The translations under genes were made by a program, and so were the position numbers. 64,000 bases of DNA from Kitasatospora sp. MAP5-34 (lineage in GTDB: Bacteria > Actinomycetota > Actinomycetes > Streptomycetales > Streptomycetaceae): positions 62,001 to 126,000 of the forward strand of contig NZ_JARXZC010000015.1 in NCBI RefSeq assembly GCF_029894335.1. The letters are read 5' to 3'. Within the stretch, counting starts at the first letter, position 1, and each line of letters begins with the position of its first letter. Positions 16,973-25,284 of the stretch are shown piece after piece. Below the pieces are notes generated by a model, which was given only the letters and a program-made list of their open reading frames with translations, had not been told where the DNA came from and did no database searches.

Positions 16973-17833
16973 TCAGGCCTCCCACGGGGTGGAGAAGATG
17001 CCGGCACCGGTGAAGAACCGGTCGACTCGGGCCATCACCTTGGTGTGGAACTCGCGGCGGACGGGATGCGCCATGGCCTTGCGGCGGACCTCGAGAGGGT
17101 TGGGAAGTCCGGCGTCCTTGAAGGACTGGGGGTTGTACAGGCTGCGGACCGAGTGGGTCATGTAGTCCTTGATGTACTTCTCCATGTCGTCGCGGCGCTC
17201 GGGCGCAGCGGCGCAGGCACGTTCGTGGAGGCGCTTGACGAGCTGCTTGCCGAAGGCGACATGGCGGCTCTCGTCGTGGTGGTGGGCGGCGTGGATCTCG
17301 CGCAGGATGTCCGGGATGAGCGGCTCCTTGCCCATCCGGCTGTTGAAGTAGTCGAAGATCTCCTCGAAGATCAGGATGCGGGAGAAGACGACGACGTCGT
17401 CCCACTCGTCGCCGAATCCGTCCCGGCGCAGCGGAGAGGCCGCCTCCGGGTAGATACCGCCGGTGTAGCGGTAGCAGAACTCGGCGAAGAACCACATGTG
17501 TGCGTTCTCCTCGCCGATGAAGTGGTGCAGGTACTCGTTGTAGTCGGCGTACCCGGGGGTGTGGATCCGCTTGCTGACCTCGATCATCAACTCGCGGATG
17601 CCGTTCACGTGGAGGCTGAAGAAGTTGACGGTCTCGCTGCGGGCGAGGGCCTTGAGGGTCTTCTCGTCCTCGACCAGTCCGGTGCCGGCGACGGTGAGGT
17701 AGTCGGGGTGCATCCACCACTCGTCCTCGCTGACCTGCTCGGGCCACGAGAACTTGGTGTAGGGGTTGTAGTGCTCGTCGCGTGACTTCTCGGCGAGACG
17801 CGCGAGCATCGTGTCGAAGCCGGACTCGTCCAT
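16973..17833 (-). CDS. AurF-like diiron oxygenase
   Basis: A 286-residue ferritin-like helical protein of the AurF/CmlI type, whose members oxidise amines to hydroxylamines, nitroso or nitro groups. Candidate iron ligands are Glu67 (SETVN), Glu109 and His112 (EENAH), Glu157 or Glu158 (FEEIFDY), and the histidine cluster with Glu188 and His191 (HHHDESRH). The ATG follows AAGGAAA. The gene ends one base before the carrier protein, so a carrier-tethered amino acid is an attractive substrate, as proposed for the related oxygenases of the pvf and ham pathways. Oxidation of the polyamine, or a non-amine substrate, remains possible. Confidence 0.87.
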   Translation of the reverse strand: MDESGFDTMLARLAEKSRDEHYNPYTKFSWPEQVSEDEWWMHPDYLTVAGTGLVEDEKTLKALARSETVNFFSLHVNGIRELMIEVSKRIHTPGYADYNEYLHHFIGEENAHMWFFAEFCYRYTGGIYPEAASPLRRDGFGDEWDDVVVFSRILIFEEIFDYFNSRMGKEPLIPDILREIHAAHHHDESRHVAFGKQLVKRLHERACAAAPERRDDMEKYIKDYMTHSVRSLYNPQSFKDAGLPNPLEVRRKAMAHPVRREFHTKVMARVDRFFTGAGIFSTPWEA

Positions 17834-17883
17834 AGCTATGCGTTTCCTTGCTGTCGGGTCTGGTGCTTCGCCGGGCGGCCGGA

Positions 17884-19230
17884 TCAGACGCCGTCGTCGG
17901 CGAGTTGGACAATGAGGAGTTCGAGGCCGCGCAGGAACTTCTCGGCCCCGGCCGCCGAGAGGTGGCGGGTGTCGAAGGTCAGCGAGATTTCGAGGGCGTC
18001 GCCGTCGTTGTCGACGACGACGTAGAAAGGCTCCTTCTCCGTGACCTGAGGCCAGGTCAGTTCCGAGTGGCGCAGCAGGTCGGCGAGGTGCGCCGCAGGG
18101 TCGACCGGGCCGGGGTCGAGGTCCATGCGCTTGTCGTTGAAGCAGTAGTCGCCCACGCGGAGCGGCTGGTCAGGGCCGTTTCCGAGCCGGGCCAGAAGTT
18201 CGTCGAAGCCCGCCATGTCGCATCCGGCGTTGTGGTGGGCGGTGACGGCGGAGGACCAGCAGCGGCGGATGACGTCCTCGGGGCGCGCGTCGGCGACGTC
18301 CACGCAGAAGTAGCCCTCCAGCACGAGGGTCGCGACCATCGTCCGGGTGGTGCGGGTGAAGCGCTGTGAGCTGGTGAGCTGGAAGTCGACGCGATCGCGG
18401 CCGGTCAACTCGCGCAGCAGGACGGCCAGCGTGCCGTGCAGGACGGCCGAGGTGGTGACGCCCAGCGCTGTGGCCAGCCGGCTCGCGCCGGCTTGTGCGG
18501 CGGGCGAGGTCAGCCGCGCCTGGAGGTGGAGCGGGCCGTCGCCCGGGCCGTCCGGATCATCGGGCAGTGGCAGCGGGGGCTGTTCACGGTAGAGGTTCTC
18601 CAGGTGGGCGAGGGTGCGCGCGTGCCTGATCCGGCCTGCGGGTGAGGCCTGCCAGGCCGCGAGGCCGGCCGGAGTCGCCTCGTCGTCGGGGTCGGGCCCG
18701 AGCGGCTCGCCGCGAAGGCGGCAGCGGATCTCGTCGAGGAGGCAGTGCAGGCCGTGCCAGTCCACAGCCAGGTGCGAGAAGACGTAGACGCCCGCGCGCA
18801 CGTACCCGCCGAAGCTGAACAGGACCAGGCGTACCGGCAGTTCGGTGGCGAAGTCGAAGCGCCGTGCGGCGAAATCGGCGGACCAGGAGGCGGCCGCCTG
18901 CGGGAGCCGCGTCGCGGTGTCGAGCGCGACGAGCTGGTACTCCAGGCGGCCCTCACGCAGGACGTGCTGGTAGGGGCCGTCCGGGCCGGTGGCGATCACG
19001 GTGCGCAGCGACTCGTGCCGGGAGAGGAAGAAGGAGAGCGTCTCCTCGCACAGTTCCTGGGTGAGCTGCAGATCCTGGGGCACCTCGAACGAGCCGACGA
19101 TGTTGTAGTCGTTGTCCTCTTCGCCGGCGTTCCGGAGCAGGGCCCAGATCCACTGCTGGCCCCAGGTCAGCGGCGCCTCGGTCTCGCGCCGTCCGCGAAA
19201 CGGCACCTGGTGCACGGTAGGGCTGGTCAC
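17884..19230 (-). CDS. Stand-alone NRPS condensation-domain protein
   Basis: A 448-residue protein covering one condensation domain and nothing else. The early core motifs are present (LTWGQQWIWALL near 21-32; RHESLRT at 71-77). The active-site motif HHxxxDG reads SHLAVDW: the second histidine (His153) and aspartate (Asp157) are kept, the first histidine is serine and the glycine is tryptophan. The GTG start has GGAGG upstream and overlaps the previous stop (GTGA). In context it could move the carrier-bound acyl group onto a free amine such as homospermidine. Free-standing C domains with a small-molecule acceptor are known, but the altered motif leaves activity open. Confidence 0.88.
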   Translation of the reverse strand: MTSPTVHQVPFRGRRETEAPLTWGQQWIWALLRNAGEEDNDYNIVGSFEVPQDLQLTQELCEETLSFFLSRHESLRTVIATGPDGPYQHVLREGRLEYQLVALDTATRLPQAAASWSADFAARRFDFATELPVRLVLFSFGGYVRAGVYVFSHLAVDWHGLHCLLDEIRCRLRGEPLGPDPDDEATPAGLAAWQASPAGRIRHARTLAHLENLYREQPPLPLPDDPDGPGDGPLHLQARLTSPAAQAGASRLATALGVTTSAVLHGTLAVLLRELTGRDRVDFQLTSSQRFTRTTRTMVATLVLEGYFCVDVADARPEDVIRRCWSSAVTAHHNAGCDMAGFDELLARLGNGPDQPLRVGDYCFNDKRMDLDPGPVDPAAHLADLLRHSELTWPQVTEKEPFYVVVDNDGDALEISLTFDTRHLSAAGAEKFLRGLELLIVQLADDGV

Positions 19231-20309
19231 TGCTGTCCTCCCTCGTGGTCGGAGCCCTGGACACCCAGTTCCTCGGCTATGGCACGGACGAAGGTCTCGA
19301 CGTCGTCGGGGGTGGTGTCGAAGGAGCACATCCATCGGACCTCTCCGGTCCGCTCGTCTCGGGTGTAGAAGTTGAAGCGCTTCTGCAGCCGGGTGGTCAC
19401 CTCGCGGGGCAGGACGGCGAAAACGGCGTTCGCCTGGACCGGCCGGACGATCTCGACGCCGGGGAGACGGCGGACCCGTTCGGCCAGCAGCCCGGCCATG
19501 GCGTTGGCGTGGCGGGCGTTGCGGAGCCACAGGTCGGACCCGAGCAGCTCGATGAACTGCGCCGACACGAAGCGCATCTTGGAGGCGAGTTGGGCCGATG
19601 TCTTGCGGACGAAGGCGAGCCCGTCGACGGCGGCCGGGTCGAGGACGACCACCGCTTCACCGAAGAGCATCCCGTTCTTGGTACCGCCGAGGGTGACCAC
19701 GTCGACGCCCGCATCAGTGGTCAGGGCCCGGAGCGGGACGTCGAGCGCTGCGGCGGCGTTCGCCAGTCGCGCGCCGTCGAGGTGGACGGTCATGCCGTTC
19801 GCGTGGGCGGCCGCGCTGACAGCGGCGGTCTCCTGCGGTGTGTACACCGTACCCGGTTCGGTCGCCTGGGTGATCGACACCACACTGGGCTGCGCCCTGT
19901 GCTCGTCTCCCAACGCCGAGGCGTGGGCGGCTATGTGTTCGGGCGTCAGTTTGCCGTCCCGGCTGTCCACGACGATCAGCTTGGTACGGGCTGCTGCCTC
20001 CGGCGCAACGCCTTCGTCGGTGTGCAGGTGGGAGGTGGCGGCGCACAGCACCGCTCCCCAGCGCGGGGTCATCGCCTGCAGGGCGACGATATTGGCGCCG
20101 GTGCCGGTCAGGACGGGGTGGGCCTCGGCCGTGGGGCCGAAGTGGGCGCGCACGACGTCCTGCAGACGTCCGGTGTAGACGTCCTCGCCGTAGGCCGTCT
20201 GATGGCCGCCGTTGGCGACGGCGATCGCGGCCAGTAACTCGGGGTGGACGCCGGCGTAGTTGTCGCTGGCGAAGGCGCGCAAGTGGGGGTCGTGCAGTTG
20301 GGAGAGCAA
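19227..20309 (-). CDS. L-threonine aldolase-type PLP enzyme
   Basis: A 360-residue fold-type I PLP enzyme of the low-specificity threonine aldolase / beta-eliminating lyase group. It has an N-terminal FASDNYAGVHPELLAA, HLDGARLANAAAAL (PLP aspartate), and the lysine motif TLGGTKNG expected to bind PLP. The TTG at 20309 is preferred because AAGGAG lies six bases upstream; a GTG at 20324 has no ribosome site. It is the first gene of the eight-gene leftward operon and overlaps the next gene. It could release glycine (a likely ligase substrate) from threonine, or build a beta-hydroxy amino acid from glycine and an aldehyde. Confidence 0.88.
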   Translation of the reverse strand: MLSQLHDPHLRAFASDNYAGVHPELLAAIAVANGGHQTAYGEDVYTGRLQDVVRAHFGPTAEAHPVLTGTGANIVALQAMTPRWGAVLCAATSHLHTDEGVAPEAAARTKLIVVDSRDGKLTPEHIAAHASALGDEHRAQPSVVSITQATEPGTVYTPQETAAVSAAAHANGMTVHLDGARLANAAAALDVPLRALTTDAGVDVVTLGGTKNGMLFGEAVVVLDPAAVDGLAFVRKTSAQLASKMRFVSAQFIELLGSDLWLRNARHANAMAGLLAERVRRLPGVEIVRPVQANAVFAVLPREVTTRLQKRFNFYTRDERTGEVRWMCSFDTTPDDVETFVRAIAEELGVQGSDHEGGQQ

Positions 20310-20629
20310 GCAGAGCTCCTTCACGTCAACTGTTGCAGTGCTGCCGCGTGGCCCTCGATGGGGTGCGCCGTCTCGGCGCGGGGGTGGGAAACGCTGTTCC
20401 CTGCTCGTGGGCAGGCGAACTACGGCGGTGACCGGACCGCCGACCCGGCGAAACTCTGGAGATCATACGCAGAACAGCGATGTTGGCCGCAAGCCTTGCG
20501 GGCAAGGTAGTTGATAAAGAAAAGATTCCCTGTGACGTGCAGGTGTGCGACAGTAGCCCCCCGTCCCGTACGACAGTCGCCCTTCGCTTTTGCCCCGTCC
20601 TGTGGGCTTTGACAGAGGAAGTTCGTTCC
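20310..20629. promoter_or_regulatory. Divergent control region of the cluster
   Basis: A 320-bp gap between the leftward cluster operon and the MFS gene, with an AT-richer centre around 20505-20530. It contains a small palindrome at 20494-20507 (CCTTGC / GCAAGG). It also holds a direct repeat CGACAGTNGCC at 20549-20559 and 20572-20582, about two helical turns apart. These are plausible regulator sites, but no regulator gene lies in the cluster. Confidence 0.45.
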
Positions 20630-21832
20630 GTGCCCATATCACCGCCGGACGCCCTGCGTCGCGCTCACGTCGGGACCGTCCTGACCTTCGCTCTGATCGG
20701 TGTCGTGAACGGCATCCTGGCTTCCCGGCTGCCGGGGCTTGCCGCGAAACTCTCCCTCGGCACGGGCCAGGTGGGGTTGGTGATCCTCTCCTGGGGCACA
20801 GCCGCGCTGGCCACCTCCCAGGTGATGCGCTGGTTGGTGACCGCGTTGGGGAGCCGGACGCTGCTGCGCCTCGGTGCGCCGTTGGCGACGGTGGCGGCGT
20901 GTCTGATCGGGCTGAGCCCGTCGTTCCCGCTACTGCTGTGCGCGGCGGGCTTGTTCGGTGTCACCTCGGGTATCAGTGAGGCAATGGTCAATGCCCAGGG
21001 CAGCCTGGTCGAGCGGCTGTCCGGACGCTCCGTCATGAACGGTCTTCATGCCGGCTGGAGCGCGGGAGCCGTCACGGGTGGCGTGCTGGCCGCAGTCCTG
21101 GCGGCGTGTCAAGTGGCCTACACGCCCTCGGTCGTGGGCGTCGCGGGTGCGTGCCTCCCGGTCGTGCTGCTGGCCGGGAGGACGTACCTTCCGGGCGAGT
21201 CGGAGCAGGAGGAGTCGGGCGACCGCCGAGGGCTGCCTCGCGTGATCTATCTCATCGGCGTGATCGCGTTCGCCGGCCTGTTGCTGGAGGGGATGGTCGG
21301 CGACTGGAGCGGTCTGCTGCTGTCCAGGGACCTGCACGCGGCTCCGGCGATGGCAGCGGCGGCCTACCCCGTCTTCGAACTCGCCACCTTCACGGGCCGG
21401 CTCTTCGGCGACCGGCTGAGCGACCGCTTCGGCTGCCGTGGTCCTCTCACGGCCGCCGGGCTGGCAAGTGCGCTGGGAATTCTCGCGGTTGTCCTCGCGC
21501 CGTCCGCGATGGCCGCCGTCGCGGCTTTCGGTCTGACCGGCCTCGCGGTCTGTGTCATCGTGCCGATGTCGATGTCGATGGCCGGGGGCCTTGCGCCCGG
21601 CCGTGCCGACGCAGCCATTGCACAGGTGTCCGCGATGGGTTACGCGGGGCTCCTGCTCGGCCCGGTCTTCGTCGGTTTCGTCGCCCAGGCCACCAGTCTG
21701 CGGAGCAGTCTGGCCTGCACGGCCGTGGCCGCGCTGCTGGTCACCGCAGGTTCACGGGGGCTGCCCGCCAAGGTCCCGTCGACCAAGTCCGGGCAGCCCG
21801 ACCGGTCAACAGCCGATGCGACCGCTCCGTAG
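20630..21832 (+). CDS. MFS transporter (probable cluster exporter)
   Basis: A 400-residue major facilitator protein with about twelve hydrophobic segments. The first is VGTVLTFALIGVVNGILASR, and a hydrophilic loop sits in the middle (PGESEQEESGDRR). The loop motif GDRLSDRFGCRGPL corresponds to the conserved MFS GxxxDRxGRR pattern. The GTG start at 20630 has GAGGAA about nine bases upstream; earlier in-frame starts lack a site. Divergent from the biosynthetic operon, it most likely exports the product. It resembles the small sugar/drug-efflux-like MFS group, but the substrate cannot be read from sequence. Confidence 0.87.
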   Translation: MPISPPDALRRAHVGTVLTFALIGVVNGILASRLPGLAAKLSLGTGQVGLVILSWGTAALATSQVMRWLVTALGSRTLLRLGAPLATVAACLIGLSPSFPLLLCAAGLFGVTSGISEAMVNAQGSLVERLSGRSVMNGLHAGWSAGAVTGGVLAAVLAACQVAYTPSVVGVAGACLPVVLLAGRTYLPGESEQEESGDRRGLPRVIYLIGVIAFAGLLLEGMVGDWSGLLLSRDLHAAPAMAAAAYPVFELATFTGRLFGDRLSDRFGCRGPLTAAGLASALGILAVVLAPSAMAAVAAFGLTGLAVCVIVPMSMSMAGGLAPGRADAAIAQVSAMGYAGLLLGPVFVGFVAQATSLRSSLACTAVAALLVTAGSRGLPAKVPSTKSGQPDRSTADATAP

Positions 21833-21935
21833 CCGATCCGCCCTCTTCTCCGCCCCCAACTCCGGGCGCCGTGGCCGCCTTCGTTGATGCCCGTCACCGA
21901 GGCCACGGCGCCCGGCTCCTCCCCCGCATTGGTTC

Positions 21936-21978
21936 GTGACAAGCGTCGACGCTGCATGGCAGGCTGACTGCCATGCAG
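21936..21978 (+). promoter_or_regulatory. Leaderless promoter with 11-bp inverted repeat over the start codon
   Basis: GTGACA (21936-21941), an 18-base spacer, CAGGCT (21960-21965) and seven bases to the ATG at 21973 suggest a leaderless transcript; no ribosome site is present. A perfect inverted repeat with arms CTGCATGGCAG and CTGCCATGCAG (21952-21962 and 21968-21978, 5-bp spacer) covers the -10 and the start codon. It fits a repressor site or a start-codon hairpin. Confidence 0.6.
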
Positions 21979-22872
21979 ATCGAAGTAATAGGGGTGCCGT
22001 TCGACGGAGCCGGATTGACCTCGGGGTGCGCCGGGGCCACAGCGGCCCTGCGCCAGGCCGGGCTGGTCGAGCGGCTCGGCGAGCGCCACGAGGTCGCCGA
22101 CGGTGGCGACATCAGCGTGGTCATGGCGCAGGGGAGTACCGAGCGCGATCCACGTTCCGGACTGGTCGCACAGGACGCCCTGGTGCGGATGGTCGGCGAC
22201 GTACGGCAGGCCACCCGGCGGATCCTGACGGCCGGCCGGTTCCCGGTTGTCACGGGTGGGGACTGCACCATGCTGCTCGGGATGCTGGCTGCGGTGCGGG
22301 ACGTGCACGGCTCGGCCGGGTTGGTGCTTGCCGACGGACACGAGGACGCCTGGCCACCGCTGGAGTCGTTGACAGGTGAGGGCGCGGACTGTGAAATCAG
22401 CATCGCTCTGGGGTTGGTAGCGGCGGAGGATCTCCCGCCCGAGCTGGCTGGGATCGTACCGCTCCTGGAGCCCACGGCGACCGCGATCCTCGGCGCTCGC
22501 GACCTCGAGGAACTGAGCGAGAACGGCGTCGCGTCGCTGCGCGGCAGGGTGTGGTTCGCGTCCGACGCCGAACTGACCGGGCAGATCGCGGTCCGCGCCG
22601 CAGAGGCGGCGGCCGCAGTCGGGGCGGCGAGCCCGGCCTGGTGGTTGCACATCGATCTGGACGTGCTGGCGACCGATCAGATCGACGGCATCGACTGCCC
22701 ACAGCCAGGCGGCCTGACCTGGGCCGAACTGACTGAACTGAGCGCTGTCGCGGCCGGCTCGCCGGGCTGCGTGGGCATTTCGGTGGCGGACTACAACCCG
22801 GACCTCGATCCCGGGCACAAGGATGCCGCGCACATCGTCGACTACCTGGCTGAGGTATTGGCCGCCTGCTGA
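21973..22872 (+). CDS. Arginase/agmatinase-family ureohydrolase
   Basis: A 299-residue binuclear-manganese ureohydrolase-family protein (arginase, agmatinase, guanidinobutyrase, formimidoylglutamase). Metal motifs are GGDCTMLLG at about 95-103, DGHEDAW (Asp121, His123, Asp125) and IDLDVLA (Asp228, Asp230). The histidine usual in the first motif (GGDH) is Cys98 here. N-terminal GVPFDGAGLTSGCAGA matches the family. In context agmatinase activity (agmatine to putrescine plus urea) would feed homospermidine synthase directly. The Cys substitution is found in some family branches, so the substrate is uncertain. Confidence 0.85.
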   Translation: MQIEVIGVPFDGAGLTSGCAGATAALRQAGLVERLGERHEVADGGDISVVMAQGSTERDPRSGLVAQDALVRMVGDVRQATRRILTAGRFPVVTGGDCTMLLGMLAAVRDVHGSAGLVLADGHEDAWPPLESLTGEGADCEISIALGLVAAEDLPPELAGIVPLLEPTATAILGARDLEELSENGVASLRGRVWFASDAELTGQIAVRAAEAAAAVGAASPAWWLHIDLDVLATDQIDGIDCPQPGGLTWAELTELSAVAAGSPGCVGISVADYNPDLDPGHKDAAHIVDYLAEVLAAC

Positions 22873-22874
22873 CC

Positions 22875-22905
22875 GGGCCGGGGCCCGCCCACTGAACCCC
22901 GGCCC
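22875..22905 (+). terminator. Terminator after the ureohydrolase gene
   Basis: A 9-bp GC stem (GGGCCGGGG / CCCCGGCCC) with a 13-base loop, followed by TTCTC. It lies between convergent genes and may serve both. Confidence 0.75.
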
Positions 22906-23009
22906 TTCTCACTGCTCGCGTCCTAACGTCCGGACGTCCCGACCTCTGGACCTCCGGCCGGCCGGTCTCGCGCACGCAGTTCGTCGAGCTGAGCCGCGCG
23001 CCGCTCGGC

Positions 23010-25055
23010 TCAGCTCGTGGCGGTCGCCGGGTCGCTCAGGCCGGGCCGGCCGGTCTCGAGGTGGCCGGCCAGGCGGCGGAGGAAGCCGTTGTCCTGGTCG
23101 CAGGAGACCGACAGGTCGTACCAGCCGTGGCTGCCGCGCGGGTGCGCGGCGTGGACGGCCTGCGCACCGGGCCGGAGCTGGTAGTGGGCCGGGCGGTCGT
23201 TGCCGTAGGCGTCCTGGACGGTGAGCCTGACCGGCCTGCTGCCCGGGTTGCTGAGGACCAGCCGGAGCGAGCCGCCGCCACCGTCCTGACGAGCCGTCAC
23301 CTCCGGACCCGGGGCCTGCCCCTTGAACTGCCGCAGGAAGCCGTTCGGCCCGTGCACGGAGAAGTCGTACGCCCCCGCGCTCCAGCTGTCGGACAGCTGC
23401 CGCCCGGCCCCGACGGTGTAGGTCCACGGCCCGGCCTGGTCGGTCGCGGACGTCACGTGGAAGTTCGCGCCGGCCCCGCCGTGGTTGGCGAAGTCGAGCC
23501 GCAGCCGGCCGTCCGCACCGGCCCGGCCGTCGACCGCCAGGTCGTACGGCAGCGGCCGGGTCGGGCGCAGCCCGGACTCCTGCCGGGGCATCGCCGGGTC
23601 GGCCGGGGGCTTCGGGACGTAGTCGGCGTGGCGCAGGCGGTCCGGCGGCAGGTAGCCGCTGGTGTCCGGCAGTTCGGGGACGCAGGAGTCGCTCCGGCCG
23701 AAGTCGAAGGCCGCCGTCAGGTCGCCGGACACCGTCCGCCGCCAGGGCGAGATGTTGGGCTCGTGCACGCCGAAGCGCCGCTCGATGAACTGGATGATCG
23801 AGGTGTGGTCCAGGGTCTGCGAGCAGACGTAACCGCCCTTGCTCCAGGGCGACACGACGAGCATCGGCACCCGCTGCCCGAGGCCGTACGGACCGGCGAC
23901 GTTCCCGCCCGTACTCTTCGGCTGGTAGATCTCCTGGGTGGTGTCGGCGGTCGACTGCCCCTGGGCCTTCGAGGACGGCGGGAAGGGCGGCACGACGTGG
24001 TCGAAGAAGCCGTCGTTCTCGTCGTAGGTGATGAAGAGCGCGGTCTTCGCCCACACCTCGGGGTCGGCCGTCAGTGCGTCCAGGACCTGCGCGATGTACC
24101 AGGCGCCGTAGTTGGCGGGCCAGTTGGGGTGCTCGGTGAACGCCTCGGGCGCCACGATCCAGGAGACCTGCGGCAGCTTGCCCGCCGTCACGTCGGCCTT
24201 GAGGAGGTCGAAGTAGCCCTGCCCGGCCTTGGCGTCGGTGCCGGTGCGGGCCTTGTCGTAGAGCGGGTCGCCCGGCTTGGCGTTGCGGTAGTTGTCGAAG
24301 TACAGCAGCGAGTTGTCGCCGTAGTTGCCCCGGTAGGCGTCCTGGATCCAGCCCCAGCCGCCGCCTGCGTCGAGGCCGTCGCCGACGTCCTGGTAGATCT
24401 TCCAGCTGACGCCGGCCTGCTCCAGCCGCTCGGGGTAGGTCGTCCAGGAGTACCCGGCCTCGGCGTTGGTGATGACCGGGCCGCCGCCGGTGCCGTCGTT
24501 GCCGACGTACCCGGTCCACATGTAGTAGCGGTTCGGGTCGGTCGGGCCGAGCAGCGAGCAGTGGTACGCGTCGCAGATGGTGAAGGTGTCGGCCAGCGCG
24601 TAGTGGAAGGGGATGTCCTCGCGGGTGAGGTAGGCCATCGTGGTGGCGGTCTTGGCGGGCACCCACTTGTCGTACTTGCCCTGGTTCCAGGCGTGGTGGG
24701 TGCCGTTCCAGTCGTGGTTCAGGTCCTCCAGGAACTGCATGCCGAGGTTGTCCGCCTCCGGCCGGAAGGGCAGCACGTCCTTCGTACCGTCGGACTGGTA
24801 CCAGACCGGCTTCCCGTTCGGCAGGGCGACCGGCCGGGGGTCGCCGAAGCCGCGCACACCGCGCAGCGTGCCGAAGTAGTGGTCGAAGGAACGGTTCTCC
24901 TGCATCAGGACGACGATGTGCTCCACGTCCTGCAGGCTGCCGGTCCGACGGTTCGCCGGGATCTCCGCCGCGCGGGCGATGCTGGTCGAGAGCATCGAGA
25001 TCGCGGCGGTGCCGCCGGCCAGCTGTATGAATCGTCGACGGTTCAGGTCGGTCAT
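23010..25055 (-). CDS. Phosphocholine-specific-type phospholipase C, Tat-exported
   Basis: A 681-residue phosphoesterase of the bacterial phospholipase C (PlcN/PlcH-like) family. It hydrolyses phospholipid head groups outside the cell. The N-terminus has a twin-arginine signal (NRRRFIQLAGG) and a cleavage-like ARA-AEI. The catalytic start HIVVLMQENRSFDHYFG, the TITYDENDGFFDHVVPP-like metal stretch (here FITYDENDGFFDHV) and two C-terminal beta domains (about 500-580 and 590-670) are visible. AGGAGA lies 12 bases before the ATG. It stands alone between the cluster and the sigma factor gene. A role in phosphate scavenging is usual, but no clear PHO box was seen. Confidence 0.92.
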   Translation of the reverse strand: MTDLNRRRFIQLAGGTAAISMLSTSIARAAEIPANRRTGSLQDVEHIVVLMQENRSFDHYFGTLRGVRGFGDPRPVALPNGKPVWYQSDGTKDVLPFRPEADNLGMQFLEDLNHDWNGTHHAWNQGKYDKWVPAKTATTMAYLTREDIPFHYALADTFTICDAYHCSLLGPTDPNRYYMWTGYVGNDGTGGGPVITNAEAGYSWTTYPERLEQAGVSWKIYQDVGDGLDAGGGWGWIQDAYRGNYGDNSLLYFDNYRNAKPGDPLYDKARTGTDAKAGQGYFDLLKADVTAGKLPQVSWIVAPEAFTEHPNWPANYGAWYIAQVLDALTADPEVWAKTALFITYDENDGFFDHVVPPFPPSSKAQGQSTADTTQEIYQPKSTGGNVAGPYGLGQRVPMLVVSPWSKGGYVCSQTLDHTSIIQFIERRFGVHEPNISPWRRTVSGDLTAAFDFGRSDSCVPELPDTSGYLPPDRLRHADYVPKPPADPAMPRQESGLRPTRPLPYDLAVDGRAGADGRLRLDFANHGGAGANFHVTSATDQAGPWTYTVGAGRQLSDSWSAGAYDFSVHGPNGFLRQFKGQAPGPEVTARQDGGGGSLRLVLSNPGSRPVRLTVQDAYGNDRPAHYQLRPGAQAVHAAHPRGSHGWYDLSVSCDQDNGFLRRLAGHLETGRPGLSDPATATS

Positions 25056-25228
25056 GAGAGTGGGTTTCTCCTGGTCATCCGGGTCGGGACGGACGGCTGC
25101 CGGGACAGTCTCGTCAGGCGCGCGAGAACTGACCGAGGCGCGCGGGGAACGCGGCGGCGAAGCCTGCGTGAACCCCGTGCGCCCATGACTACCAGTCGGA
25201 CCCGCCTTTTGACCATGCCCTGCCAGGA

Positions 25229-25262
25229 TGCGGACGGTGTGTCAGTGCGGACGGTGTGTCAG
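25229..25262. repeat. 17-bp tandem repeat, 2 copies
   Basis: TGCGGACGGTGTGTCAG occurs twice head to tail in the 229-bp gap upstream of the phospholipase gene and downstream of the sigma gene. It could be a tandem activator site; the function is unknown. Confidence 0.9.
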
Positions 25263-25284
25263 CCACTACCCGGCGGTGGCAAGT

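Noticed and set aside
12329..22872. Valanimycin- or azoxy-type cluster
   Set aside because: A SerRS-like protein plus an N-oxygenase recalls valanimycin, but the oxygenase is diiron rather than flavin, the ligase lacks tRNA-binding parts and sits with a carrier protein, and homospermidine synthase has no place in that pathway.
25056..25284. PHO box upstream of phospholipase C
   Set aside because: No GTTCACC-type 11-bp direct repeats; the repeat present has a 17-bp period and a different sequence.
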